Of a stretch of DNA of 64,000 bases, positions 12,190-23,800 are shown piece by piece. A program made the position numbers and the translations under genes. The DNA comes from Eucalyptus grandis (taxonomy: Eukaryota; Streptophyta; Magnoliopsida; Myrtales; Myrtaceae). Every line of letters begins with the position of its first letter. Within the stretch, counting starts at the first letter, position 1. The stretch spans positions 3,787,001 through 3,851,000 of the forward strand of contig NC_052622.1 in the NCBI RefSeq assembly GCF_016545825.1. The letters run 5' to 3'. The notes beneath the pieces are model-generated. The model made no database searches. It had not been told where the DNA came from and saw only the letters and a list, made by a program, of their open reading frames with translations.

Positions 12190-13101
12190 GGTCCATTCAT
12201 TTCGCGTAAAATATCACGTTTTGAAAAATATTTACCACAGGAAGTCATATTCTTAAAATGACTATTTTTTGTGTTCGGCTAAAAACCTAAACTTTGAGTT
12301 GGAAATATTTTCTACCGTTCGTTAGCTAATTTAATTGTTTGGGAAAATTTATTAAAAAATTGAATTTTAATATTTTTAATTGACCAAAAATTTAGTTTTT
12401 TTCTTTTATATTTTTAAAATAAATTTTTAATTACTTGTATTTAAAAAAAAATTGAAATTTTTATTCTTTTTTATTTTTCTTTCTTTTTTTTTCTTTTTCC
12501 TTTTTTCTTTTCCTTCCTCCTTACTTCTCCTTCTTCCTCCTTCCTCCGTCGCCGCATGCTTGACGATGGCCAGCTGCCCAGCAATCAACTAAGATGCGAT
12601 CATTAGATCCAACGAGCTCGGGCGAGGCTTGGCGAGGCCCGAGCTCCACCCCAAGTCGACGAGGCTTCGCCTTGCCCGATATGGCGAGGCTTGAGCTCGC
12701 CGAGCTTAGGCCAACTTGGCTTTGCCTAATCGGGTGAGGCTCGAGCTGGCTCGCGGTCACCGGTTGTTGGCCACGTGGTGGTGATAACCGCCAAGGCCAA
12801 GGAAGAAGATGAAAAAGGAAAAAAAATTAAAAACTCGATTTTTATAAAAATAAAAATAAAAAATAAAAGAAAGCATAAAAATAAAACAAAATTGTGTTTG
12901 GTGAAAAGAAGCAAGGTGGAAGAAATTATGGAAAATGTTTTTCACTTTTAAAAAGTGGAAGATATTTTCCTCACTTTTAAAAATTGTTTCTTCCAATAAT
13001 ATAAAACATTTTTTTTGACTAGTTCATTTTCCGTGAAATGAACGCGGGAAATTTGGAAAACATTTTCCTAAAAAGTCATTTTTCGTTAAACGAACGAAGC
13101 C
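12190..13101. mobile_element. GC-cored MITE in unit 4
   Basis: The same element and insertion point as in unit 2. TTA lies at 12,187-12,189 and 13,102-13,104; the ends are GGTCCATTCATTTCGCG and, inward from the right, GGCTTCGTTCGTTTAACG. The pyrimidine tract, 'gcgaggc' core (about 12,550-12,800) and purine tract lie in the same order as in the unit 2 copy. Confidence 0.65.
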
Positions 13102-13875
13102 TTAAACACCTAATATTTTCTCTCGGTTGAAGACCTTGTGATGAACCTCACCGGTTCCAAAATTTGGAATCAAGATTCGATTCACTTTGTACTGTAGAAA
13201 AAATTGCGAAAATAATTTGATTCAAGCAAATTTAGTGGACGAGGGTTGTTGCGACCCTTGAGATGACAAAGAGAATTCCACGTATTAAATTTCCCTCTTT
13301 TTTTTTTCTGTTTATTTGCTTGAATTGTATGTTTGTTTCTGATTTGAAAGACTGATTTGATCAACTTTTTGTGTGGAGACCCACAATGATAATATCCAGT
13401 TGATTGTTTGAGAAGATGAGTACAAGGGGTTTTTCTTTATCGGTCACTAGTATATTGATTTATTAGCTAGAAGAACTTGGACACATACTTTTGCTATCTT
13501 CAGAGTTGGCCCTTGTAAATGTTCTTTAAAGTTTTGGAGTTGCAGGCAGCCATTTGATGGTGCATCTATTTTCTAGGATTGACTTGCTCTCCACTCAATT
13601 ACGCGTATTACATTCAACGGTACAGTTAGGATTTGAGTGATTAATCTATCAACCGTGCTAATTCAAATGACTTTGTCAACAATTGATCGATCAAGAGGTG
13701 TTGATCATGACAAAGGGCCCTCGTTTTTTATTTTTTCAACAAGTTACGTAAGTTCCAGGAAATGGGAAAATAGAGAGCAGAAGTTGCAATGAACCTTCCT
13801 CTGTGGTGGCCCTCATTCCCGGTCAATGTATATGCCCCACCTTCTATTTGAATTGATAACGCAATTTTTGTAGTG

Positions 13876-15178
13876 TTTCGAGTGGACCCCGACTTAAATA
13901 AAAACTCTCTTATTTTATTATAAGAACACTCACACACACCAAACACACAAACACATTAGTTATTTTTTGACTCCACGCGTGGGAATCTTTCTTCTCAATA
14001 ATCGGAGACTTAACTCTCTCATAATACTCCCATTAAGTGTTTGCTTCACTCCTGCTTTATTAGTCCAAATACATCTGAATGGATGAGCCCAAAAGGCATC
14101 TTATCTCTAAACGTAGACTCCTCATATAGAGACGTGCCTTCCCGTACTGGCATCCAATGTAGACTATATGTGTTCTTGAACTTCCAAGTGGGGAGATCCT
14201 TTAGCATGCGTTTCTTCATCCCTCAACTTATGGCCCGAGCCATACATGTCACAAAGCAAGTGTATCACTCTTTCAAGTTTTGTCCACATGTCGTATAAGC
14301 TAACATCATGTAGATAGACTTTAGTCAATGTCCCTCCATGATTGTTGTACTAGTAGGTTTCAAATTATGGTACACCTTAACATATCTTCAACTAAACGCC
14401 ACATAATTGCCCAAGTCTATGAGTCATGACACAGAAAATAGATGTTCTTCATTCCAGACACGTGATGCATGGTTTTTAGTTCAACTTGATGTGAACTAAA
14501 CCAGGGGCTGTCACGATTGGCCGACATGGGCAATTAGTAACCTTGAGTTGTCTACGATGACAATTACTTGTCCATCGGTGTACTCAAACATATTTGATAG
14601 CTCACCTCGAATCAATAATCCAATCTTCAGTGTAACTACACTGATTTATTTTTCACTTACAATGATTAAGGCTATCCCATTTTTTAACTTTGTGATGAAA
14701 GAAGCTGCAAGCTCTTCTTGTTCCTCCACTGTAAGATACACTTGGAAATCTCACTCCTTTTTGCTATCATTCTCCTTAGATGCTACAATGTTTCCTTCAA
14801 TTCTTTTGCATCAACAATCTTTGGCAAAGTGACATACTCTACCGTAGATGTAACATTGTTTGTTACGTCTTTTATTACTCTTATCTTCATTGTCATCTTT
14901 GTCGCGATCTTGTTGAGCTACTCCTCATCCCTTCTGGTTGCTTTTGCTATTCTTCATTATAAGTCCTCTATTTGCCATCTCTAATGCTTGTCGAGTTTTG
15001 AGCGGATACCCCAACTTAAATAAAAACTCTCTTACTTTTATCATAAGAACACTCACACCACTCACGTACGATCACACTCCTTTATTTTTGGACTCCACGT
15101 GTAGGAGACATTCTTGTCGACACTAGGAGAATTTCTCAAAATACTCACACCAAGTGTTTGCTTCGCTCTTGCTTTAGT
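13876..15178 (-). mobile_element. Degenerate copia-type retrotransposon remnant with flanking direct repeats
   Basis: Two diverged direct repeats of about 170 bp, near 13,876-14,055 and 14,990-15,178, share 'ttaaataaaaactctctta', 'ataagaacactcacac' and 'aagtgtttgcttc'; they look like LTR ends. Between them, on the minus strand, are a gag zinc-knuckle with one Cys changed to Tyr (CYIYGRVCHFAKDC, about 14,814-14,855), a protease start (DWIIDS, about 14,606-14,626) and the HHVSGMKN motif. Stops and frameshifts break every frame, and most of gag and all of RT are gone. Confidence 0.55.
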
Positions 15179-17204
15179 GGTGAGTGGTGTTGAGAGTATC
15201 TTTCTTATAATAATAAGAGAGTGTTTATTGTAATTGAGTATCCATTTGTACTCTACATGTGGTACTAGAGCTGCGCCTCTAAAACTCAACAATTTTGAAG
15301 AGTAAAACGGGGCTTCCCAGTCATTATCTGAATTATGATGCAGTGTGTCTTTAAGTTGCAATTATGCTCATTAATCATGAGAGTGAGAAAAAGGAGAAAT
15401 TATTGTTATTCAAAATTGAATCTGAATGCTTGCTGAACCTGAACTCTAAGTCCCTAAAGCTCTTTGACATCGGAGCGTGTGAACTTGAAGCGGCTAACAG
15501 CACCCTCAGATGCAAAAGGGATCGCAAGCCACGCATTGCAAAGTTTTTGGCTCCTATTTTGAGGCATCATGCTGCCGAGCTCGGTCGACTTGAGGTTGCT
15601 TAGCCATGAATTAAGATTCCTAGTATGTTGGAGATGCGGATGCTCATTGAGTTTGCAGAAGTTGGATAGTTCGTCCTGGTCATGATGGTAATGTGATGAT
15701 TGACTATGGGATAAGGTTTCATGTGATACTCAATTTTTTTTGTATTGTTTTTGACAGTTTTGTTCTGGTCAAATGAGAATTTTGAAATCTAAGTTCTTGT
15801 ACCGCAAATAATCTCGGCATAAATTGTACAATTTTTTACTTTTTTTTTCTTTGGTAAAAAAAGCAGAAATTTCAATCATAAAAATAATTCGACAAAAAAA
15901 AAATCATATAGAAGAAGTTTGTGAACACAATCCTATAGCTTCAGAAAATCAAGAATTGATGTGTTGCTGCCTCTTGAACTCAGCGTAGATCACTTGGGAG
16001 ATTACTGCGATTTACACCAGAGCCCAATCTCCTATTTGGGCTTTTCCTCATTTTAAACTGGCCCATGTTAAGGAGAGCCCAATATAGTTGTAGATTAGGT
16101 GGTCAAAGCCCAAAGAACAAAGAGCTTGCCACGAAATTGCATCAGCTACCCTCTCCCGGCCCTATGAGAACTCCCTTTGTTCTGAAATTGCACAAATGTA
16201 AGTTCTTGGTTTTCTGGCCCAAAAAGAACCTTATTTATTTTCATTTGATCAGATTTTTTTTTATTTTTTTTGGGGGGGCAGAACGCCCAAGAAACTTGAC
16301 TGCAAAGTTGTTTTTTTAAATATATATTCATCATTAATAACTCTCGAAATTCAAGTAATTTGTACATTAGTTTTATTACAACATCAATGCCATACGCTAC
16401 CTTTGATCCTTTGTTTAGGTTTGCTTGAGCATTTGAGGAAATATGCATAATGGGAAACGATGAACCTCTGCTGCTTCTACCGTTATTGTGATAATATGAG
16501 TTATGAAATGGAAGGATGGTGCTGCACAAAACTCCTAATGCACAAGCAAAGTGATTGTAAAGCTGTTTTGTATCTACAAACGAAATCGACCCTATCAAGG
16601 AACTGAGAAACTCTCTCGATTCTCTGCGTTGGAAATTTTTAGTGCCCGAATATGTATGATTTTGAGAGTTCAACTGCTTATTATTTTGCATTTTAGCGTC
16701 GTCTTTGTGTGAATGGGATTCGAAACCACAGCCGCATCCATCATTCTTTGATTCAAATTGTTAATGGAGGTGGCACATGAGAGAATCCCATGCATTAGGT
16801 AGAATGTCCGCAGGAATATTTCAGGGCCGTTTAGAGAGAAAGATGTCAGTGCTTTAGTGATGGAAGAACTCACCAAGTAGTGGCAGCATCGATGCACCCG
16901 ATACATGAACGAAATTATATATATGCGAATACGAGCATCTACATCTCTTTCTCGACCACCCTTTATTGTTCAACAAACCTATGTACAGATCTTGCCGGCA
17001 GCTTCTGGTCTATATAGGAGTGTTACTACGGTGGCTCTAGAGGATCAACTAGTTTGCAGGAGTTGGGGATTCCGTTTACCGAGTCCTAACTTCGATGACC
17101 CTTCTTCATCGACTTCCCTGGCTCTCTTTGTGAGGCTAAACTCTCTCTGGTATTCCTCTGGAACGGCTATTGCAGCCTCATTATTGGTACTCAATGCCCG
17201 AAAT
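15179..17204. other. Spacer and probable 3' UTR of the CCT gene
   Basis: No gene is recognised. A plus-strand 79-codon frame at 15,364-15,603 has fairly balanced codons but no known domain. A 181-codon minus frame at 16,146-16,691 is AT-rich and featureless. The part nearest 17,204 is likely the 3' untranslated region of the minus-strand CCT-motif gene. Confidence 0.4.
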
Positions 17205-20200
17205 TTACTGTCTCTTGGGAGCATCACCTTCCTCAGTCCTTGCAAATCTTCCACGAATCCTGGGTTGGCTGTCCGCAAGCGCCTTCCTGCATGCATACTG
17301 AGAACAACACAATTCAATAATTTACTGGGGAAGCCAAGGCACGCTTCTTGAAGGAAATGAGGATAAACGATGAAAATAAGAAATGTGAATAAAACATCTC
17401 TACAAAATGTTAGGGAGTTCATTCTTTCTTTTGTGGGCATTCCCTTAACTTCTGAAGTAACTTCTCATATGATTCTACGTAATGTACAAAAATTTCTCTG
17501 CTGGAGGGATCATTAGTAAGGCAGTGATGGATAGGACTTGGATCTCGACATTGTAACAGACAATGTCCTTAGTTTTTCATATAAATACACGGCAACGAAT
17601 TATGTAGCACCATGATGTTCGAGGTAAAAAAGAAGCACCACACTTAAACCAACATCACATGCAACATAAAAAGCCATGTCAGAAATTTGGTTAATCAATA
17701 TACCTTGATCTTCCTCCCAAAGTTCCTCTTTGTTTTCTTGTTTCTGTATCTTGAGAGCTTCTCCCGGCGCTCTTCGCTGGTGCAGTTGCTGACAATGATC
17801 GGCTGCTCAAGTGGAGAATAGATAAGGCTCACATTACCATTATCAAGAGTCTGCCATAAAAACTCAGTATCAATGACCCAGCCCTATCCTGTGGAGATAA
17901 CCAGAAACATCTAAAAGTTTCTCAGTCCATAGACTTTGTCACATAGCCAATCAATCTCAAATGAAGATAATCGCCAAAATTTGGTGTCTTGTTCAGGCAC
18001 AGGCAATCAGAAATGACTAGTGAAACAGCAATAGACATACAACAGAGACAAGACATATGATTTTCAGGCCAAAAAAGGATGTATACACAATAATAGAGTT
18101 GAGATAAACTCAAACAATTTCAATCTGAGATATTGAGCCCAAAATCAAGTGCAGTAGAGAAGCTGAAAAACAAAAACTAACTGATGACGCGCACAGCTAA
18201 ATTGAGAACATCATGCAAGGTGAATGACTTTGACCTTTATGTCTCCTTCACTGAATGCCCTCCTCATCCCGTAAACAGCTCCATAATCAAGTCCTGAAAA
18301 ATCCAGGAAACTCGGCTTTGCTGCAGCCCCATGCATCCAGTCCATCGAGGTCAGGCTTCCTGAGCTCACACTTTTCTGAAATGGCTCATCAAAAGACAAC
18401 TCATCCTTTAGGGATTCGTTTTCATCTATCCTCACAGGAGGTATCTTTTCATCGAAAGTTCCAGCTAGTGGCGCGTTAATCCCTGCTTTCTCCAGGAGAT
18501 CCTTCTTACAATCATAGAAGACCTCGCTGAACAGTGGGTCATTCTGAAGCGACATAAAATCTGCAACCTTCAGTCCTTGAGGCAACATGACATCTTCCCC
18601 ACTGGACATCATCGAAATGGCTGCTGTCATCGGATCCAGGCCCACAACCAGCTGCGGTTCTTCTATTATAGGCTCTGGAGCTTTGAAAAGATCCCCTTCT
18701 GCACCAAGGTCATATTCTGATATGGCGGTGGCCTGAATTAGGTTGCCCTTCAATGGAAAAGAAATTAGAAAAAAGAAACTAAAATAGGATTAGGAAATTC
18801 AAAGACATGGACATGATAGAAATACAAGACAAGCCATGAGTCAAAATGGTTACAACAGAAATGAACTTCTCTAGTATGTGCAGAACGTGATATAAATTTT
18901 GGCAGATAATAGTTCAAGGGTAGCTACTACTTAAGAAATCTTACTCATGCACAATAGAGCAGGACTGTAAAGCATCGAAAACGGACATCAACAACATTTT
19001 GGATCTTTGATGATCAAGCTGCAACATACGATGGCAATACTTATGGAGATCCTATGCTAATCATCATGATCAAAACCTGGCCCGGTATCATCCATTTATA
19101 CCAAGTTTTCATTAGCCTTTCAAGATGAAAGACAACTACAACTCTGAAAATCTCTTGACTCTTTTTTGCTAAAATCGCAGCCTTAAAGCTTCACACGATA
19201 AAGGGAACAATTCACACTTCCATATTATTTTGCCATCAGATGATTCCGTAGCTTCAAGAGAAATAAATACAAGAAAACTTCTGCGTGTTTCATCAGTCCC
19301 TTTATTTAATTCTGTGCTCATCCATATATAGCTTAATGTTTTGGAAAGGAGCCGGTAGTGGAAGGAACTGATCCAAAAGCTAATTGATGAATCTCCAAAA
19401 CGTATCCATTCGCAAAAAATAGCCAAAAACACCACGTGGCAGGAAACAGAGCATGCGGTTTTTGTCAAAATCCAAGTACCAGATATAGTTCGCTCACCGG
19501 AAAGAGCATTCCACTTTAGGCAAAAGCAGAGACCCATTGCAACACATTCAAAGACTATCAGCTTTCCTTTATCTTTCTTTCTACATATGGCGTTTAAAAA
19601 TAATAATCTCACAGGATATAAACAATCAAGTGGGAAGTAAGCTTTTGCTTTTTCCCAGAAAACCATTACTTTCTATTTTATTTGTTCTCTAAGTACGTGC
19701 TCTTCCTTTTTTTTTTGCTGTGTCCTCACGAAGTCTCTTAGAAAGCCGGAGAACCTGCCAATTGGGTTCGAACGCACATAGAAACTTCGAAGCAAATGGA
19801 AACAAGCTTATCGAACACGGAAATGGGATACCAAGATTTTTTCCCATCTATGTCCTCTGTTTCTTATCCTTTTAAGGTCCAGCATGTAAAGTGAAAGTAC
19901 AGTTGTTTCCACTAACGTTCTTTCGTAAATAACCTTTTTTCTAGAAAAGGTAAAGAGAAGTTTTCGATGATGATAATTCAAATACCCTCATGAACAAGAA
20001 CACAAAGCAGCCGCTGCATTACAACATTTTTCTTGACATTTTCATATTACAAGCAAATTGATCAAAGTTCAAGACTGTGAAGAAACGATCAGATAGGCAA
20101 GAGAACACCCGATTTCAGTTCTTCCTCAAACCAAATCTGATAAGGTAAATCAATGATCAATGACTCGTCACGAGCATAAAGTTTTACGCCTCATTCACAA

Positions 20201-20552
20201 AATTTCTATAAGAAAAAAACGAATCGAAAAAGTTACTTTCAGCAAACACACAGATGATATCAGCAGAGGCAAGAAGAACAAGTACCAGAAAACCAGCAAT
20301 ATGATGTGAATTCACACAGGCCAACGACAGAGCAGTGTAGTCATCATGAAGTATGTATATGCATGCACAGATGGAGAAGAAGCAGTGAACTGAATCAACT
20401 GATTAGAGACAGACAGACAGAAAGGGACACGGAGAGACAGAGAGTACCACAGAGGCATTTGACTTGTGGGGTTTCCAAAACTCCTCAAGCTGCTGAACTT
20501 CCTGAGACAAGTTCTGGAAGCAAGGGAACATCAGTCCTGTCTCTGCATACAT
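17205..20552 (-). CDS. CCT-motif family transcriptional regulator (ASML2/CIA2-like, no B-box)
   Basis: Probable nuclear regulator of 285 residues. Four exons with GT-AG borders, all phase 0: 20,552-20,448; 18,747-18,235; 17,850-17,704; 17,297-17,205. It begins MYAETGLMFPCFQNLSQEVQ, a conserved start in this plant family, then SEYDLGAEGDLFKAPEPIIE, LDPMTAAISMMSSGEDVMLP and SMDWMHGAAAKPSFLDF. The CCT motif spans residues ~234-274, split by the last intron: EKLSRYRNKKTKRNFGRKIK then YACRKALADSQPRIRGRFA. CCT motifs of CONSTANS-type proteins bind DNA with NF-Y subunits; here there is no B-box, so it belongs to the CMF class. Intron 1 is about 1.7 kb. The frame stays open upstream of the chosen ATG to 20,858, but that part is not family-like and spans the TATA box, so it is read as 5' UTR. 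No lesion was seen. Confidence 0.93.
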
Positions 20553-20740
20553 TTCTTGAAAAGCCAAGAGAAACCCCCCAGAAGCTCCCCCCACACGAAA
20601 AAGCCCAGCTCTTCCCAGAAACAGAGCCTCGATTCTCCGAAAGACCAGGACAGAGCCAGACGGGCAGACACCGCCGCACCCGATCGCTTGCTGTCCTGAA
20701 GGGTGTTGAATAAAAAGACTCCAAGGACGAGAAGGGCCGC

Positions 20741-20747
20741 TTATATA
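20741..20747 (-). promoter_or_regulatory. TATA box of the CCT-motif gene
   Basis: The minus strand reads CTATATAAG here, about 190 bases before the ATG. A start of transcription near 20,710 would give a 5' UTR of about 160 bases. Confidence 0.5.
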
Positions 20748-20857
20748 GAGAGAGAGGTGCAGAAAAGAGACACCTTTCCTAATGATGCGATGCGAATTGA
20801 GGGGGTGGGTTTTTTTTTTTTTTATGTGACAAGGACAAATGATGTAAAGGGACCCCA

Positions 20858-20878
20858 TCTCTCTCTCTCTCTCTCTCT
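20858..20878. repeat. (TC)n microsatellite upstream of the CCT gene
   Basis: An uninterrupted TC run, GA on the gene's sense strand, just upstream of the TATA box. GA/CT tracts are common in plant core promoters, but function is not shown here. Confidence 0.8.
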
Positions 20879-23800
20879 TCCCTTCCCTCGTCGTGTTCCT
20901 GCTGTGTCTTTTGCTGAAAATCCCATCTTTCTACAACTTAATTTTCCTTTCATCTTTCGATTTGGGAGGAAAATGGGTAGTTTTTTTCTGGATTATTGAA
21001 CTGCGAATTGCAGGAGGTGTTGAATGAATATGGACGAAAACACGGGGGACGTGTCCAGGGGCGGGGACAATGCTCGCCTGCTCAGCATCAGTCGTCGTCG
21101 GACGCCAGAGGCTGGGGAGGTGGGGGGGGCCACGCGCCTTTCGCTTGGCGTGCAAACGGAGGGACGGTCACTCCGTGCGCCTAATAAACGAGATTCCGGT
21201 CATTATGAACTTTGTCGTTTTCCGTTTAAAATGGGTAAAATACCCCCCAAGTCGTGTCAATTTTTCTACTATGTATAATGTAAATTAAGTAATTAATGAA
21301 AAATATTTTTGTTATCCATAATAATTTATATTTAAATTTTTTTATGAATGATGAAAATATTTTCTTTTTTTTTTCAATTATTTTTTATAAGAAAGAGAAG
21401 TAGTTATTTTTGGAAAAAAAAATTCCAAATCATTCATTATTGTGTTTGTAATCCATCGGATTCGAAGAAAAATTTGCAAATTAAAGAAATGTAAGTTATA
21501 TTTTCACGTTTGACCCGTTGCTCATCTCAAATTCGATACAATTAAACTACATGCACGGCATGTGAATTCACCTAATCAAAAGTCCAAATGACAATAAATT
21601 AGAAGATGGGTGTGATGCCTTTTGAAAGATTGATTATAAAAGCTCAGACTTTCATTGATTATGTCAATCGAATCATGCAAATAATTCCGAACCCAAAATT
21701 GCTCGATAATATCTTGATCACTGACCTAATATGAGAGTAAAAAACAAAACTGCGTGAATGAGTAGCATAGTCAATGAGTATTGAGTATTATTATGTTATT
21801 ATTTGCATCATATGTACGAGCTTAAAACACCTAACAAGAATTGAGACTCGATAATTGGGGAAATAGAGGGTCTATATCCAACAGTCTTCAAGTAAAATTT
21901 TCGGTTCGGAAATTTGAGCCTAGCAGCTTCTGGATAGCTTCAAAAGCATGAGAAAAATATTATCTAGTATCTCTCTCTCTATTCGTTAAATGCAAAAAAT
22001 GACCATGATGGGCCAGGCGCCACCTTGCGAATGCGAAAATATATATGTATATATTATATATATGTACCTGTCATGACATAATTGAGTGCCATTTGTTTAG
22101 TTTGACATCCAACCACTGAGATAATTAAGGTAGCAATCTAGTAATTATATTCGTTCGTCAACCATCTAGGACGTCAAAAGCTGTATTGATTGGATCCACT
22201 TTTACATTTCTCAATTTCCATTCTCCTTAATTAGTGTATAACATATCTACTTTTTGCATGGCATGTGCTTTTCAATACATAGATGGGATAATCAATTAAT
22301 TTTATTTTATTCTTTTCCAAAAGATTTAGGTCATCAATATTTTACACATTCGGGAAACTGGGGACATGTGTGGTGAAAAGTTTTGTTACACCGGCTGAAT
22401 TTATCTCACGCTGATTTTTATCTTTGAAAATTTAACAACAAAAGACCACAGATCTCTTCTATTTAAAAGCGTGCATTTTTGTTCTTCTTTATGATGAAAT
22501 CGATCGTGATTCCTTGAAACTATCTTCAAGATCACTCAATTCTCTTCCTTTTTTTTTTTAATTTTATTTTAAATGTTGGCAACACCTTTGGCGGGATGAC
22601 TACTTCGTCTTCATAAGGAATTAGTTTACGAAAGCCTCGAGCATTATAGCCATGTAAACTCAGAAGTGTGCAAGACATTCCGTCAAAAAGTTGCGTTGGA
22701 CCCACCAATGGTGGAAATTGCCAAAGGAGTCGCTGTTGATTAAAGATAGACGACATGAATTCAAAGACTTATTCAGCAGCGTGCATTAGGTCTTTTCGTT
22801 AAAGCAAGCGCATACGATTCGCACACATCATGCAACGAGTAGACCTCGTGGAAACATTTCGGGGGGTATATAACTTCTGCAGCTGTTCAGCACCTCCAAG
22901 CTACCCTTTCATCACGACCTTGACATCATGGTTTTCTTTATTCACGCAATACCGAAATGTCGAAACAGTATGCCCGAATTAATCTCGAGATAAACGCAAA
23001 TTGCCGAGTTGTGTTTCGGGCAAGGCTTCTCTTATAAGATGAGCAACGTGACTTGCGAATTTGCTCGATGAAAATGTCATAGTCGAGCACAAAATGTATC
23101 TCATTGAAACGCGGCGGATTTTAATCATTTAAATAATCTCTTCGCCCAAAAGAAAAAGGAAAATCAGTATGCAAAGCCAGTCAATATTAAGAAGCGAAGT
23201 AAGTTAATTTGTGTACCGACGCTCTTTATCAATATTTGATTTGACATATACCCACGTTGGCAGTCACTATCGTAATCCTATTAGTGCTATTTTCGCTGTT
23301 TGTGCACGAAATAAAGTTTTATTAACTATATACCCACAATTCCAAGAGGCCATGTGAATAAGCCACCATGCTATTGTTATGCCACTGACAACAAAACCCT
23401 AATCATGTTCTCCAATCAATAATTGGTCTCCAAGGACCATATTTGGCGGTAGTAGCATCGAACCTTCTTGTGCAAAATGTATCGTCCTCAGTGGAAGAAA
23501 GGGTCATTTAAAGAAAACCTGTTCAGCCCATAATAGACTATCAAAATCTGCTAGTTGCTTTGCAACTGCTGACAGCACACCTACTTCTAAAATTGAATAA
23601 TTAGGGCTTGAATTCCAAAGGGATACGCATGCTTAAGCCGATACTTTTAGCGTTAATCAAGGATGAAATAATACCGCACTTTGAAAAGATTAAAGAAATA
23701 GGACAAAACTGGCCTATCCCTTGGTGAAAGTGGTCGAGAAAAGGAGTGAAAAAAATGGAGAAAGCAAAAATAGAAAGAGAGGCTACTTATTTGATATAGA

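Larger units (their letters stand above)
8942..13828. repeat. Tandem array of four ~0.9 kb units with MITE insertions
   Basis: The unit begins near 'gccgcgtcaac', followed by 'gaggatgcaaaggtttctaa' and 'tgttgattggatttgtat', and ends near 'ccttcctttatggtggcc' and a block reading 'gaagagaaaaggatgcaggg'. Copies start near 8,942, 9,838, 11,565 and 12,090. The first is about 896 bp. The second and fourth are enlarged by an ~0.9 kb MITE. The third is internally deleted. All copies carry a minus-strand open stretch (MCHIWAHLLETFASSHVDAA), but it is disrupted differently in each, so the unit looks non-coding. The array ends abruptly at about 13,828. Confidence 0.8.

Noticed and set aside
16146..16691. 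181-codon minus-strand open frame
   Set aside because: AT-rich, featureless, and located in the probable 3' flank of the CCT gene.
16905..17351. 148-codon plus-strand open frame
   Set aside because: It is antisense to the last CCT-gene exon and its 3' UTR.
19169..19666. 165-codon minus-strand open frame
   Set aside because: It lies inside intron 1 of the CCT gene, has no known domain, and is not needed for the gene model.
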